Below are positions 36,134 to 43,559 of a stretch of DNA of 64,000 bases, one piece after another. The notes beneath the pieces were generated by a model. It ran no database searches, had not been told where the DNA came from, and worked only from the letters and a program-made list of their open reading frames with translations. This DNA is from Bifidobacterium dentium JCM 1195 = DSM 20436 (GTDB taxonomy: Bacteria; Actinomycetota; Actinomycetes; Actinomycetales; Bifidobacteriaceae): positions 1,054,001-1,118,000 of the forward strand of contig NZ_AP012326.1 of NCBI RefSeq assembly GCF_001042595.1, in the 5' to 3' direction. Made by a program: the position numbers and the translations under genes. The stretch's first letter is position 1. Each line of letters starts with the position of its first letter.

Positions 36134-37099
36134 TCATCCAAGTGGACAGAATTTATCCGGCTGGCAATTGTATTGATCCCCAGTATTGTCTTCCCAGTCG
36201 TAGTGGATGTCGTCAGAGGCAGAAGACGAGGAAGAGCCCGCGTTTGAGGAAGAGCCTCCCTGGGAGCCGCCTGAATACGATCCGCCGGAATAGGACTGTC
36301 CACCGGCGGAACCGGACCAGCCGCCGGACGAATACGAACCGTACGAGTACGAGCGTTGCGCCTGCGCCTGCTGTTGGGCCTGCTGTGCGGCGGCCGCCTG
36401 GGCCGCGGCCTCCTGTTCGGCCTGCGCCTTCGCGGCGGCCTCGGCGTCGGCCCTGTCCTTCGCCGCCTTCGAATCGTTCACGGCCTTCACGGCCTTGGCG
36501 ATGGCATCCGCGTCGCGCTTGGCGATGGCCTGCTTCAACGCCTCACGGGTCTTCTCGTCCTGGACCTTGCCATCCGTCGACGAGTACAGTCCGTCCGCGT
36601 CGGCCACCGTCTTGTCGAGCTTCGACGATTCGACCGCCCTGACGGCCGACTCCAACGTCTTCGCATCCGCCTTCACGCCCTTGGTCGTCTTGTCCGCCTT
36701 CGCGGCGGCCTCGTCCAGACCGGTCTTGTCGGACGCGTCGCACCTGACCATGCCGGGCGTCTCCACCCCAACGGCCTGCTTCAACGCGTCAAGGGTCTTC
36801 GCGTCCTTCACGCTTGTCGCATCCGTCTTCAACGCGGCCGTCGTGGCGTCCGCGTTGAGCAGCGCCTTATACGATTTCACGGCCTTCGACTGATCCGCGA
36901 CGGCCGATGCGCACGCCTGGCGCGCCAGAGACACCCGATGGTTCTCGTAAACCCTGTATCCGCACACGCCGCCGACAGCCAGGACGGTCGCCGCGACGGC
37001 CGCCACGGCGATGATGATCGGCCTGCGGTCCCTCCTCGTTGGAATGTCCTCCGTGCCGGCCGGTGGAATGGCTGCCGGGACAGTGTTCTTCTCTTCCAT
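36134..37099 (-). CDS. TM-anchored helical surface protein
   Basis: A 321-residue protein, start 37099 after AAGGAGGA. A short cytoplasmic part precedes one membrane helix (about residues 27-48). Outside are two helical repeats that share ALKQAxxxxD text and a paired Cys, then a Gln/Ala stretch, then a Gly/Ser/Tyr-rich flexible tail ending in a Cys pair. It shares architecture with the proteins at 39638 and 23452, which suggests duplication. Wall-spanning or adhesive function is inferred. Confidence 0.75.
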   Translation of the reverse strand: MEEKNTVPAAIPPAGTEDIPTRRDRRPIIIAVAAVAATVLAVGGVCGYRVYENHRVSLARQACASAVADQSKAVKSYKALLNADATTAALKTDATSVKDAKTLDALKQAVGVETPGMVRCDASDKTGLDEAAAKADKTTKGVKADAKTLESAVRAVESSKLDKTVADADGLYSSTDGKVQDEKTREALKQAIAKRDADAIAKAVKAVNDSKAAKDRADAEAAAKAQAEQEAAAQAAAAQQAQQQAQAQRSYSYGSYSSGGWSGSAGGQSYSGGSYSGGSQGGSSSNAGSSSSSASDDIHYDWEDNTGDQYNCQPDKFCPLG

Positions 37100-37295
37100 G
37101 ACGGTTCCTCCTTGATGTCTTTTCGATATGCTCATACTACCCACATAACCCCCTGACAATATCGGCAGGGGAGAAGCATGGGTTTTTCGGTCTGGCGGCC
37201 CGGAAGGAACGTCCGCCCATGGAGTTCGGAATCCGGGAAACGGTTGCGGATGGAAAACAGGAGTCGCGGAACGCCATGGGAGCACCACGTAGCAG

Positions 37296-37817
37296 TCAAC
37301 TCAGAAGGTCGATACTCCGGACATAGTGGAGGCTTGTTCCCGGTTTCCTTTCATCGGACGTCGGTCCCTTCTTCAACGACTTCGGATAATACAGTCCGTT
37401 GTCATCCCGTCCCAGACCAAGATGCCATGCCGAGCCACCGAAATACAATCGGACACGACTATTGCCCGACTCCACCACGAGTTCGGCCTTATCCAATTCG
37501 AATGCGCCGGCAATCACATCGGCCTTGGCTTTCAACCAGTTCGCATCACCGGTCGGCGCGACCCTCTTCGGAGAGATACGCTTCCGCGCGAGCAGATCGA
37601 CATACAGACGACGTGCGGGCAATGACCGCCTGCGATGGTCGTCGGCATAATAATCCAAGCCACACAAGTGAGCGAAGTTCTCAGCCCTCCACCGTATCGC
37701 CACCTCGAAACCGTCGTCACAGACGATTCGCGTGGTCCGGCCAACGAGACACTGGTACGACAGGGCGGCCTTGCGCGCCTCGCCAAGCATGCGCTCCTTC
37801 TCCCTGGTGACGTTCAA
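37296..37817 (-). CDS. PBECR4-like nuclease domain protein
   Basis: A 173-residue protein; a TTG at 37817 follows GGGAGGA with proper spacing. Residues about 30-50 read EVAIRWRAENFAHLCGL, the signature region of PBECR4-type (BECR-fold) domains, followed by a helical middle and YFGGSAWHLGLGRDDNG. BECR-fold proteins are often RNase toxins of toxin-antitoxin or conflict systems. Catalytic residues cannot be assigned here. A terminator lies just upstream, so it has its own transcription or is attenuated. Confidence 0.65.
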   Translation of the reverse strand: MNVTREKERMLGEARKAALSYQCLVGRTTRIVCDDGFEVAIRWRAENFAHLCGLDYYADDHRRRSLPARRLYVDLLARKRISPKRVAPTGDANWLKAKADVIAGAFELDKAELVVESGNSRVRLYFGGSAWHLGLGRDDNGLYYPKSLKKGPTSDERKPGTSLHYVRSIDLLS

Positions 37818-37833
37818 ACCCGATCCTCCCGCG

Positions 37834-37866
37834 AAAAAAGAAGGGGCGTCGAACCAACGCCCCTTC
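37834..37866 (-). terminator. Terminator-like hairpin in the leader of the PBECR4 gene
   Basis: GAAGGGGCGT (37840-37849) and ACGCCCCTTC (37857-37866) with a 7-base loop; on the minus strand TTTTTT follows at 37839-37834. The gene start is 17 bases farther on, so transcripts from upstream would end here unless the hairpin is overcome. Confidence 0.75.
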
Positions 37867-38138
37867 GGAAGCAGACGGCAAGTCTTTTTACAGTCTTCTG
37901 CGTGACTTGACGCTCCCTTGTCAGGGAGGATGAACGGCTTCGGCCCGTTCCGGCCATCTGGTCCAGCCGCTGGACGAGACGTCCCGCTATCGCGGATGAC
38001 GCGGCCATCGTCATCGGACGCCTGCGGCAGCATGCCATCTGTTCCGGACCCGAAACCCCGCCCACGACCAAAACGGGGTCAGGCTTCAAGGTCTATACGA
38101 TTCTATTCACAGACCATGGACGAGTCCATCCAAAGGAT

Positions 38139-38459
38139 TCATAGGCTCCTGCCATGTGTGCGGACGAGCAGGTACGCCCAGACCATCAGATTCACGGCCT
38201 GCACCACCAGCAGAATCACATCCACGCCGGAAACAGTGCCGGTCCAACCATCCCGTATGCGCATGAGCCCATGACCCAACCCGTACGAGTAGGCGAGCAC
38301 GCCGATCCACCCGGCCAATCGGCACACCGAGTCGCGCCGCCGTTGTTCTTCCGAACATCGACGGGAACCGTTCGGGATCATGTATGGTCCGACCAGTCGG
38401 ACGCACGCCACGAGATTCAGCACGCATACAAGGCTTTTCAACAGGTTCACCCAATTCAC
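38139..38459 (-). CDS. Small three-TM membrane protein (paralogue A)
   Basis: A 106-residue protein starting with GTG at 38459, seven bases after GGAAGGAG. Three membrane helices are predicted (about residues 5-25, 47-68, 82-102). It aligns with the 103-residue protein at 39289 in NW-x-(D/N)L, an AGW helix, and GVGKSLM/GLGHGLM with R-x-GW following. It lies divergent from the 38625 gene. Function unknown; entry exclusion or channel assembly would fit size and location. Confidence 0.72.
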   Translation of the reverse strand: MNWVNLLKSLVCVLNLVACVRLVGPYMIPNGSRRCSEEQRRRDSVCRLAGWIGVLAYSYGLGHGLMRIRDGWTGTVSGVDVILLVVQAVNLMVWAYLLVRTHGRSL

Positions 38460-38624
38460 TGAATGTCTCCTTCCCACCATCCGGCGCTTTCGCGCACCTG
38501 TTCCATCAGATCCTCCAACGTGGCCTGTGCCGTACGACGGGACGTTCTCCTGCAGGCGATCCCCTATGATGATAGCGTTGATGATACGAAAATCCCGTAT
38601 GCCGGGCGAATGGAAGGAGAGGCC

Positions 38625-39248
38625 ATGAGCGTTCAATTCCGACCCATCACGGGCAGGGAGGACGGGGACTGGTTCGACGAGGAGGAACCGTTCCGTATCC
38701 CGCCCTCGTACATGCTCGTGGACAACGGTCTCGTATGGGCATGGTCGCCGAACGGATGCTACAGATGCTCGTTCCGGTATCTGGAAAGCGCGATGGTGTT
38801 CACGTTCCTTGACCGGTGGGGATACCGGCATGACCGGATCGTCGCCTGGAACGTCCTGGACGACATGGGATTCCTCTCACGGGCCTTCAAAATCCAGATC
38901 GGCAGGGAACTGTCGGTGAGGACGAATTACTCGAAACTCATGGGGGAAAGCTACCTGGCCGTCAACTGTTCACACTGCGGCGCCATCCAGGGAGTCAACT
39001 TCATCATCAACGACTACCTCGGCAGGGGCGGCGTATTCTCCAACCCGCGATATGATTCGATCCCCATCCAGGTCAAAAGGCTCCCGCTCCTCACCCGGGA
39101 CAAGCCGGGAACGTACCGGTGGGCGTTCGAGGACCCGTTCACGCGCGATGTCCCCGCACGCAGGCTCGTGGCGGACCAGCCGTTCCGTTTCCACCCGGCC
39201 CCCACGTCACGGAATCCTTCGCCATGGAACCCTCAGGCAAGACCATAA
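38625..39248 (+). CDS. Hypothetical protein with CoiA-like Cys motif
   Basis: A 207-residue protein starting after AAGGAGAGG. It is a soluble protein with Trp/Tyr-rich N-terminal half, then GESYLAVNCSHCGAIQGVNF, a single C-x2-C knuckle seen in proteins that read 'YLANxCPHCGA' and are sometimes called CoiA-like. The downstream half has no other motif. It is the only plus-strand gene among minus-strand neighbours here and is flanked by two paralogous membrane-protein genes. Confidence 0.72.
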   Translation: MSVQFRPITGREDGDWFDEEEPFRIPPSYMLVDNGLVWAWSPNGCYRCSFRYLESAMVFTFLDRWGYRHDRIVAWNVLDDMGFLSRAFKIQIGRELSVRTNYSKLMGESYLAVNCSHCGAIQGVNFIINDYLGRGGVFSNPRYDSIPIQVKRLPLLTRDKPGTYRWAFEDPFTRDVPARRLVADQPFRFHPAPTSRNPSPWNPQARP

Positions 39249-39288
39249 GGCCATGACGCCATGAAGGGCACGGGGAACGGTCCGGCAG

Positions 39289-39600
39289 TCAGCGTCCGCG
39301 ATGCCGCCAGGCGAGGATGATCCACACGAGCGTGTTGGCCGTGACCAATGCCAGATTCACGTAATCGACCGGCAGCACATCATCATCCCACCCGAACCGC
39401 AGGTACATCAGGCTCTTGCCCACGCCGCACGCGTACAACACCGTCAGAATCCATCCCGCAGCACGCAGTCCACGGGCCATGCCCGTGGACGGGTCGGGAC
39501 CGTGACGGCCTGCCGGCATCATCCGATCGCCCAGCACCTTCACGCACAGGATAAGCTCCACCGCGTACATGACGCCTCTTGCCAGATCGGTCCAGTTCAT
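39289..39600 (-). CDS. Small three-TM membrane protein (paralogue B)
   Basis: A 103-residue protein starting after GGGGAGG. It is the paralogue of the protein at 38139: three membrane helices with similar spacing and the shared W-x-L-x-L-Y-x-G-x-G-x-x-L-M pattern. It starts 38 bases after the TM-anchored protein at 39638 ends, suggesting one operon. Confidence 0.72.
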   Translation of the reverse strand: MNWTDLARGVMYAVELILCVKVLGDRMMPAGRHGPDPSTGMARGLRAAGWILTVLYACGVGKSLMYLRFGWDDDVLPVDYVNLALVTANTLVWIILAWRHRGR

Positions 39601-39637
39601 CCATGCCTCCCCGTTCCGGCGGAACGCGTTCCCGCCG

Positions 39638-40414
39638 TCATCCGTCATCCTCCTCCGACCCCTGGCCGGCACGTATGGAATCCACGGTCTGCTCCGACAA
39701 TGATTCAAGGATGGAGGCCATGCGATCCAATTCGTCCGGATCGGCCGACCCCGCATCCATTTCCTTCGCCTTGTCGTACTCCTGGCCGAGTCTCGTGCGC
39801 AGATACGGCAGGTTCAGGTCCGCGTCCCGCGTATCGTCCAACGTGCGTTCGGCCTTTTCCAACGCCGTATGGAACCGTTCGCGCCTGTCCTTGTAAGCCG
39901 TGCGGCCCAGCACGTCCGACGCCTTCCCGTACAGGGACTTCAGGGTCCTGCGGGCCTTGCGCATCCGCGTGGCTTCACCGTCGGCCTTTTCCTTGGCCCT
40001 CTTCAACGTCGCATTGTCATGATCCGCGTCGCAGCTGATCTCCGACACGCTCGGACGGTTCCTCGCCTTGACCCAGCGTCGTGCCAGGTCCTCGTCGGCC
40101 TTACGCAACGCCCTCACGTCGATGTTTGTCCCGTACCGTTCCGAATCCTTGTCGAACAGGCCGGCCTGACGGTCGCGTGACAGCACGGCCCGCTCGCATG
40201 CCGTCACGTTCCCGTCATGCGCCATATCCATCCGATCCACGAGGATGATGCCGCCGACACCCGCCACCGCGCATACGGCCGCGCCTATGGCGATGATCCT
40301 CACCATGGGAAAGCCGCCGGGACGACGATCACGACGATCATGCCTCCCGCCGTCATCGGTGCCGGCCGCAGTGTCATACGCCGTCGGCATCCAGTCGGCA
40401 TTGAATCCTTCCAT
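39638..40414 (-). CDS. TM-anchored helical surface protein
   Basis: A 258-residue protein, start 40414 seven bases after GGAGGAG. One membrane helix (about residues 37-60) is followed by a helical extracellular domain with two Cys separated by about 50 residues, as in the proteins at 22685 and 36134. It lacks the long Gly/Ser tail of the latter. Probably a paralogue from the same expansion; function unknown. Confidence 0.72.
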   Translation of the reverse strand: MEGFNADWMPTAYDTAAGTDDGGRHDRRDRRPGGFPMVRIIAIGAAVCAVAGVGGIILVDRMDMAHDGNVTACERAVLSRDRQAGLFDKDSERYGTNIDVRALRKADEDLARRWVKARNRPSVSEISCDADHDNATLKRAKEKADGEATRMRKARRTLKSLYGKASDVLGRTAYKDRRERFHTALEKAERTLDDTRDADLNLPYLRTRLGQEYDKAKEMDAGSADPDELDRMASILESLSEQTVDSIRAGQGSEEDDG

Positions 40415-40462
40415 TCGCGTCTCCTCCTTCGGGGCTCGTCGTGGATTCCGCCACGGAAAACG

Positions 40463-40516
40463 GCCGGCCCCGACGCTCAGAGAGAGAAGAAGGGGAAGAG
40501 ACGCGTCGGGGCCGGC
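40463..40516. other. 13-bp stem with 28-base loop of almost only purines
   Basis: Perfect arms 40463-40475 and 40504-40516. The loop reads CTCAGAGAGAGAAGAAGGGG and then further purines on the + strand. It lies 49 bases upstream of the 39638 gene. The remaining gap to 40774 carries a CGATATCG at 40702 and no gene. Confidence 0.55.
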
Positions 40517-40774
40517 ATCCATGCCCGAACGGAGAGAACCTTCGGACACGGCCTGTTCAATTATCCGAGGACGGGAGCGGGGGAGAGACCATGAATGGCC
40601 AAGGGGAAATGATCCCGGACAGGGGGAAGCGTCCGGAGAAAGGAGCAGGCGTCCACGGACCGGCTCTCCCGTCCCGTCATGACCATCACGCGACCCGTAT
40701 CCGATATCGTCACGCGAAACGATGCGACGGGGCGGATGCCGACGATCCACGATCGAAACGAACCCGCCGATAAC

Positions 40775-41653
40775 CTATCCCAGCACGTCGGCCGCCAACC
40801 CCAACAGGCGACGGCTCTCATGCCAATCAGGCATGTTCAATATGCGGCTGAACCATTCCGGATCCGTACGAACCTGGATGAAACCGCCGATCTGACGTCC
40901 CTCATGCAACAGGCATAGCGGGAAGTATTCGACCATATGCTCGCCGTCCTTCCGTTTGGATGGAGGACCGAGCGTGAACGTGACGTTGGTGAAACGTGTG
41001 GTGGAAACGCGAACGTATTCCTCGGAAAAATCCACGGGTTCCAATCTGACGTCGTCAAGAGTGGAAAGAGCCGCAGCGACCGGACCATCCTTGGACACGC
41101 ATTGACCGTACAGGTCCTGTTCCGGCAATCCCATGAACAACATCTGCGGCAGGTTGCAGTAGGTGGAATCGTAATTCAGCCATGCCTTGTCGTTCCGCCA
41201 TAGGATCAACGCCCTCTGCAGTCTCTTGATGCCAAGGCGTATTCCCGAAGCGCGCCGCCACGCGTATTCCACCCGGTCGAACCGGTCCCTCATAATCCGG
41301 TACAAGGCCAATGCCGTGGGATTGGACGGGGGACGACGCGAACCGGGATCACGATGATATCCCGGATTCGAATACGAGCATTCCAGATACGCCGTCTCGT
41401 CATATACGGCCACTCCAGGCACGTCATGCCCGACGTGTCTTCCATACGGGCGTCGATGACCGGCATCCAGTTCGCGACGGTTCAGACCGACCATGCGGAC
41501 GGGATTGTCGCATTCGGGACAGACCGCGTACAACCTCCTATGCCCGCCCTCCGCAACCACGAAAGGCTCCATGCCCTTGGTCTCCATGAAATAATTCTCC
41601 TGACTGATGGCAATGGCCCTGCATTCCCCGACACGGGTCTTGAACACATCCAT
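40775..41653 (-). CDS. Hypothetical protein with zinc knuckle
   Basis: A 292-residue protein, GGAGGTG four bases before the ATG at 41653. Residues about 40-80 contain CPECDNPVRMVGL and then RPYGRHVGHDVPGVAVY and LECSY, a Cys/His-rich pattern seen in hypothetical proteins of phage and mobile elements. The rest is soluble and mixed. It has a 28-bp perfect palindrome directly upstream, so it may be tightly regulated. Function not known. Confidence 0.75.
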   Translation of the reverse strand: MDVFKTRVGECRAIAISQENYFMETKGMEPFVVAEGGHRRLYAVCPECDNPVRMVGLNRRELDAGHRRPYGRHVGHDVPGVAVYDETAYLECSYSNPGYHRDPGSRRPPSNPTALALYRIMRDRFDRVEYAWRRASGIRLGIKRLQRALILWRNDKAWLNYDSTYCNLPQMLFMGLPEQDLYGQCVSKDGPVAAALSTLDDVRLEPVDFSEEYVRVSTTRFTNVTFTLGPPSKRKDGEHMVEYFPLCLLHEGRQIGGFIQVRTDPEWFSRILNMPDWHESRRLLGLAADVLG

Positions 41654-41663
41654 AGGACACCTC

Positions 41664-41691
41664 CGATTGGAACCGATATCGGTTCCAATCG
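41664..41691. promoter_or_regulatory. 28-bp perfect palindrome, likely operator
   Basis: The 28 bases 41664-41691 are a perfect palindrome centred on ACCGATATCGGT. It starts one base upstream of the ribosome-binding site of the 40775 gene. Lack of a central loop favours a DNA-binding site rather than an RNA hairpin. Confidence 0.75.
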
Positions 41692-41726
41692 TAGAGCCGT
41701 TCGACCATCGACGGTTCGGACGGGGT

Positions 41727-41963
41727 CTACCGGTATCTCCTGTTGATTCCTATCCACCATTCCGGTGGCAGTGGTGGTATCGCCCGCTCGTGTTCGGCGA
41801 ATGCCAGGCACGCGAGGACCGTGGTCAGTCCGATGCCGAACTCGCGATCGTCCTGGCGCATGAGGAACACGTAGTCCTCCGTGCAGTCGTCGCAGTCCAT
41901 GTGGTCGATGATCCGTCTGCGGGCCAGACGCGCCAGATCGGGTTCGGCCGTATCGTTCGTCAT
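41727..41963 (-). CDS. Small hypothetical protein (repeat copy 1)
   Basis: A 78-residue protein, start 41963 after GAGGCGA. The first half (LARLARRRIIDHMDCDDCTE) is acidic with a C-x2-C pair and is nearly identical to that of the gene at 43235. The second half (GIGLTTVLACLAFAEHERAI) differs. The gene lies in a 196-bp duplicated block. No function recognised. Confidence 0.65.
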   Translation of the reverse strand: MTNDTAEPDLARLARRRIIDHMDCDDCTEDYVFLMRQDDREFGIGLTTVLACLAFAEHERAIPPLPPEWWIGINRRYR

Positions 41964-42032
41964 TCGTTCGCCTCGTTTCCGTATGATGTCCGGGCCGATC
42001 CCGGACGGGCCTTCCGTCATATCCACATGCAC
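41837..42032. repeat. 196-bp direct repeat, copy 1
   Basis: Matches 43315-43510 base for base except about ten substitutions and with no indel. It covers the 5' half of the 41727 gene and its leader. Beyond both ends the similarity stops abruptly. Confidence 0.85.
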
Positions 42033-42159
42033 TGCAGACGCGGATGGGCGATGGATGAGGCATCGGGACACGATCGCTTCGCCTTCCCCCGCACGCATTC
42101 CGAACACACCCATCGGAAAAGACCTCCGCGATCGGAAAACCGAGAGCCCGACCCGGCCC

Positions 42160-42183
42160 AATAATTGTGGTACAATTATTTCC
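42160..42183 (+). promoter_or_regulatory. -10 box inside operator of the TA-like pair
   Basis: AATAATTGT (42160-42168) and ACAATTATT (42172-42180) form a 9-bp inverted repeat. TACAAT (42171-42176) would be a -10 box, and the GTG start lies seven bases after it, so the transcript should be leaderless. A bound repressor would cover the -10 box. Confidence 0.6.
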
Positions 42184-42489
42184 GTGATTATCTTCGATTC
42201 CAAATCGGCCTACAAACATTTCGAGGAGGATCGGCTTGACGAGGATGAGATACGCAGGGCCATGGCGCACCCGGAATGGATCGCGCTCATTGACCCCGCC
42301 GACCCATCCATCCCGCCCGGAACACCCGGCAACACGGCGGCGCTCGTCATATGCCTGCGCCGTCCCGGCGCATGGCATGACGACCTGATAGAAGTGCTCG
42401 CACGACCGCAAGGACGCGACATGCTCGTGTTCCATGTCGAGCATCTGACTGACAAATGGCGTGACTATTGGATGAAATGGAGACGATAG
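42184..42489 (+). CDS. Candidate toxin of a toxin-antitoxin pair
   Basis: A 101-residue protein starting with GTG. Pattern AYKHFEEDRLDEDEIRRAM, then LIEVLARPQGRDMLVFHVEH and a Lys/Arg/Trp-rich end resembles small toxins that are coded with ribbon-helix-helix antitoxins (a K..H.....E.I..A...P ... V.H...L..K plan). The family assignment is mine and unproven. Its stop is two bases before the next start, giving a tight bicistron, with an operator over the promoter. Toxin-first order is known for some families. Confidence 0.6.
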   Translation: MIIFDSKSAYKHFEEDRLDEDEIRRAMAHPEWIALIDPADPSIPPGTPGNTAALVICLRRPGAWHDDLIEVLARPQGRDMLVFHVEHLTDKWRDYWMKWRR

Positions 42490-42491
42490 CA

Positions 42492-42839
42492 ATGACCGAT
42501 ATCTACGAACGGCTGGCCGACGAAAACGACCCGGCCCCCACGACAGCTCCGGCCGCGCAGTTCACGGGCGGCCGGGCTTCCGACCTGATGGCCTCGCTCA
42601 TGGCCGAGGACGCCGATGCCACGGCCATCCTCACCGCGCTGGCCGGCCCGGGCCGCCCGACGGGCGATGAAAAACGTGAGAAAAGCGTACAGGAACGCTT
42701 CCGTGTCCCGGCCTCGTGGAGCTCGTACATAGAGTACGCGGCGAAACGCGAGGGACTTAATAAAAGCAGATACCTGAAAGCCCTCATCATCCAGGATGCC
42801 CGCGCGCACCACGAGGAGCATCGCCTGCAGGCCGCATGA
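42492..42839 (+). CDS. Ribbon-helix-helix-like candidate antitoxin
   Basis: A 115-residue protein preceded by GGAGA. The first 65 residues are acidic and disordered-looking. The C-terminal part, VQERFRVPASWSSYIEYAAK followed by EGLNKSRYLKALIIQDA, fits a ribbon-helix-helix DNA-binding motif placed at the C-terminus. It would neutralise the partner and repress the operator at 42160. A terminator lies 20 bases after its stop, so the pair is a self-contained unit. Confidence 0.65.
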   Translation: MTDIYERLADENDPAPTTAPAAQFTGGRASDLMASLMAEDADATAILTALAGPGRPTGDEKREKSVQERFRVPASWSSYIEYAAKREGLNKSRYLKALIIQDARAHHEEHRLQAA

Positions 42840-42858
42840 CGCGATGGCACGAGAAGGC

Positions 42859-42890
42859 CCACGACGTTCGGGAGCGTCGTGGACCTTTTT
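42859..42890 (+). terminator. Intrinsic terminator of the TA-like operon
   Basis: CCACGACG (42859-42866) and CGTCGTGG (42875-42882) with an 8-base loop, then ACCTTTTT. Located 20 bases after the antitoxin-like stop. Confidence 0.85.
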
Positions 42891-42994
42891 CATATCCGGG
42901 GCCGTGGATTTCCGGGAAAACGGCCTTAGGCGTCGAGATCCGTGGTAGATGTTGAAACGAATGGTACGGACGGGCGACGGAAAGGATATGCCAG

Positions 42995-43314
42995 ATGTTC
43001 AAATCGAAGAGGGAACTGCGCGCGGATAACCGCCGGCCTCGGTAGGAAAACGAAGACCTGAAGAAACAGAAGGACACACTGAAGGACGAAGTCAGTGTGT
43101 ACAGACAGAAAATCGAATGCGCGACCGGGCATGTCAATATCAACCCTCTCATAGAAACGGTGGAGGCGTTATGCACCAATCCTGAATATGACAAGTGGGC
43201 TAACCATCCCGCGGCGACGATCCTCGTTCGCCTGTCATCCGCGCAGCATCTCCTCCGCATATGCGCGACCGAGATGGATCCCGGGGGAAGGCTCCCATGC
43301 CAGGGCGACGTTGT
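42995..43314 (+). pseudogene. Small coiled-coil protein with in-frame amber
   Basis: ATG at 42995 follows GGAAAGG. After 16 codons a TAG occurs at 43043-43045; the same frame continues as a coiled coil (ENEDLKKQKDTLKDEVSVYR) and a folded-looking part (NPLIETVEALCTNPEYDKWA). The frame then runs into repeat copy 2, where its original end is lost. It was probably broken first by the amber and then truncated by the duplication. Family not recognised. Confidence 0.55.
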
Positions 43315-43441
43315 CGAACTCACGATCGTCCTGGCGCATGAGGAGCACGTAGTCCTCCGTGCAGTCGTCGCAGTCCATGTGGTCGATGATCCGCCTGCGG
43401 GCCAGACGCGCCAGATCGGGTTCGGCCGTATCGTTCGTCAT
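43235..43441 (-). CDS. Small hypothetical protein (repeat copy 2)
   Basis: A 68-residue protein with the same N-terminal 40 residues as the protein at 41727 (one I/V-type change) and a different C-terminus (NVALAWEPSPGIHLGRAYAE). The N-terminal half is inside repeat copy 2. It overlaps antisense the coiled-coil pseudogene. It may be the parent copy or a chimera. Confidence 0.5.
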   Translation of the reverse strand: MTNDTAEPDLARLARRRIIDHMDCDDCTEDYVLLMRQDDREFDNVALAWEPSPGIHLGRAYAEEMLRG

Positions 43442-43510
43442 TCGTTCGCCCCGTTTCCGCATGATGTCCGGGCCCATCCCGGACAGACCCTCCGTCATAC
43501 CCACATGCAC
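43315..43510. repeat. 196-bp direct repeat, copy 2
   Basis: Partner of 41837-42032, same orientation, 1,478 bases away, about 95% identical by eye. The TA-like operon and coiled-coil pseudogene lie between the copies. Confidence 0.85.
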
Positions 43511-43559
43511 CGAACGGGTCGAAAGACGATAATAGGGACACCGGAAACGGAGAGGAACG

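Noticed and set aside
31718..36247. Plus-strand 1,509-codon open frame
   Set aside because: It is antisense to the adhesin gene, whose signal peptide, repeated domains and LARTG end are clear. The frame is open only through high-GC codon bias.
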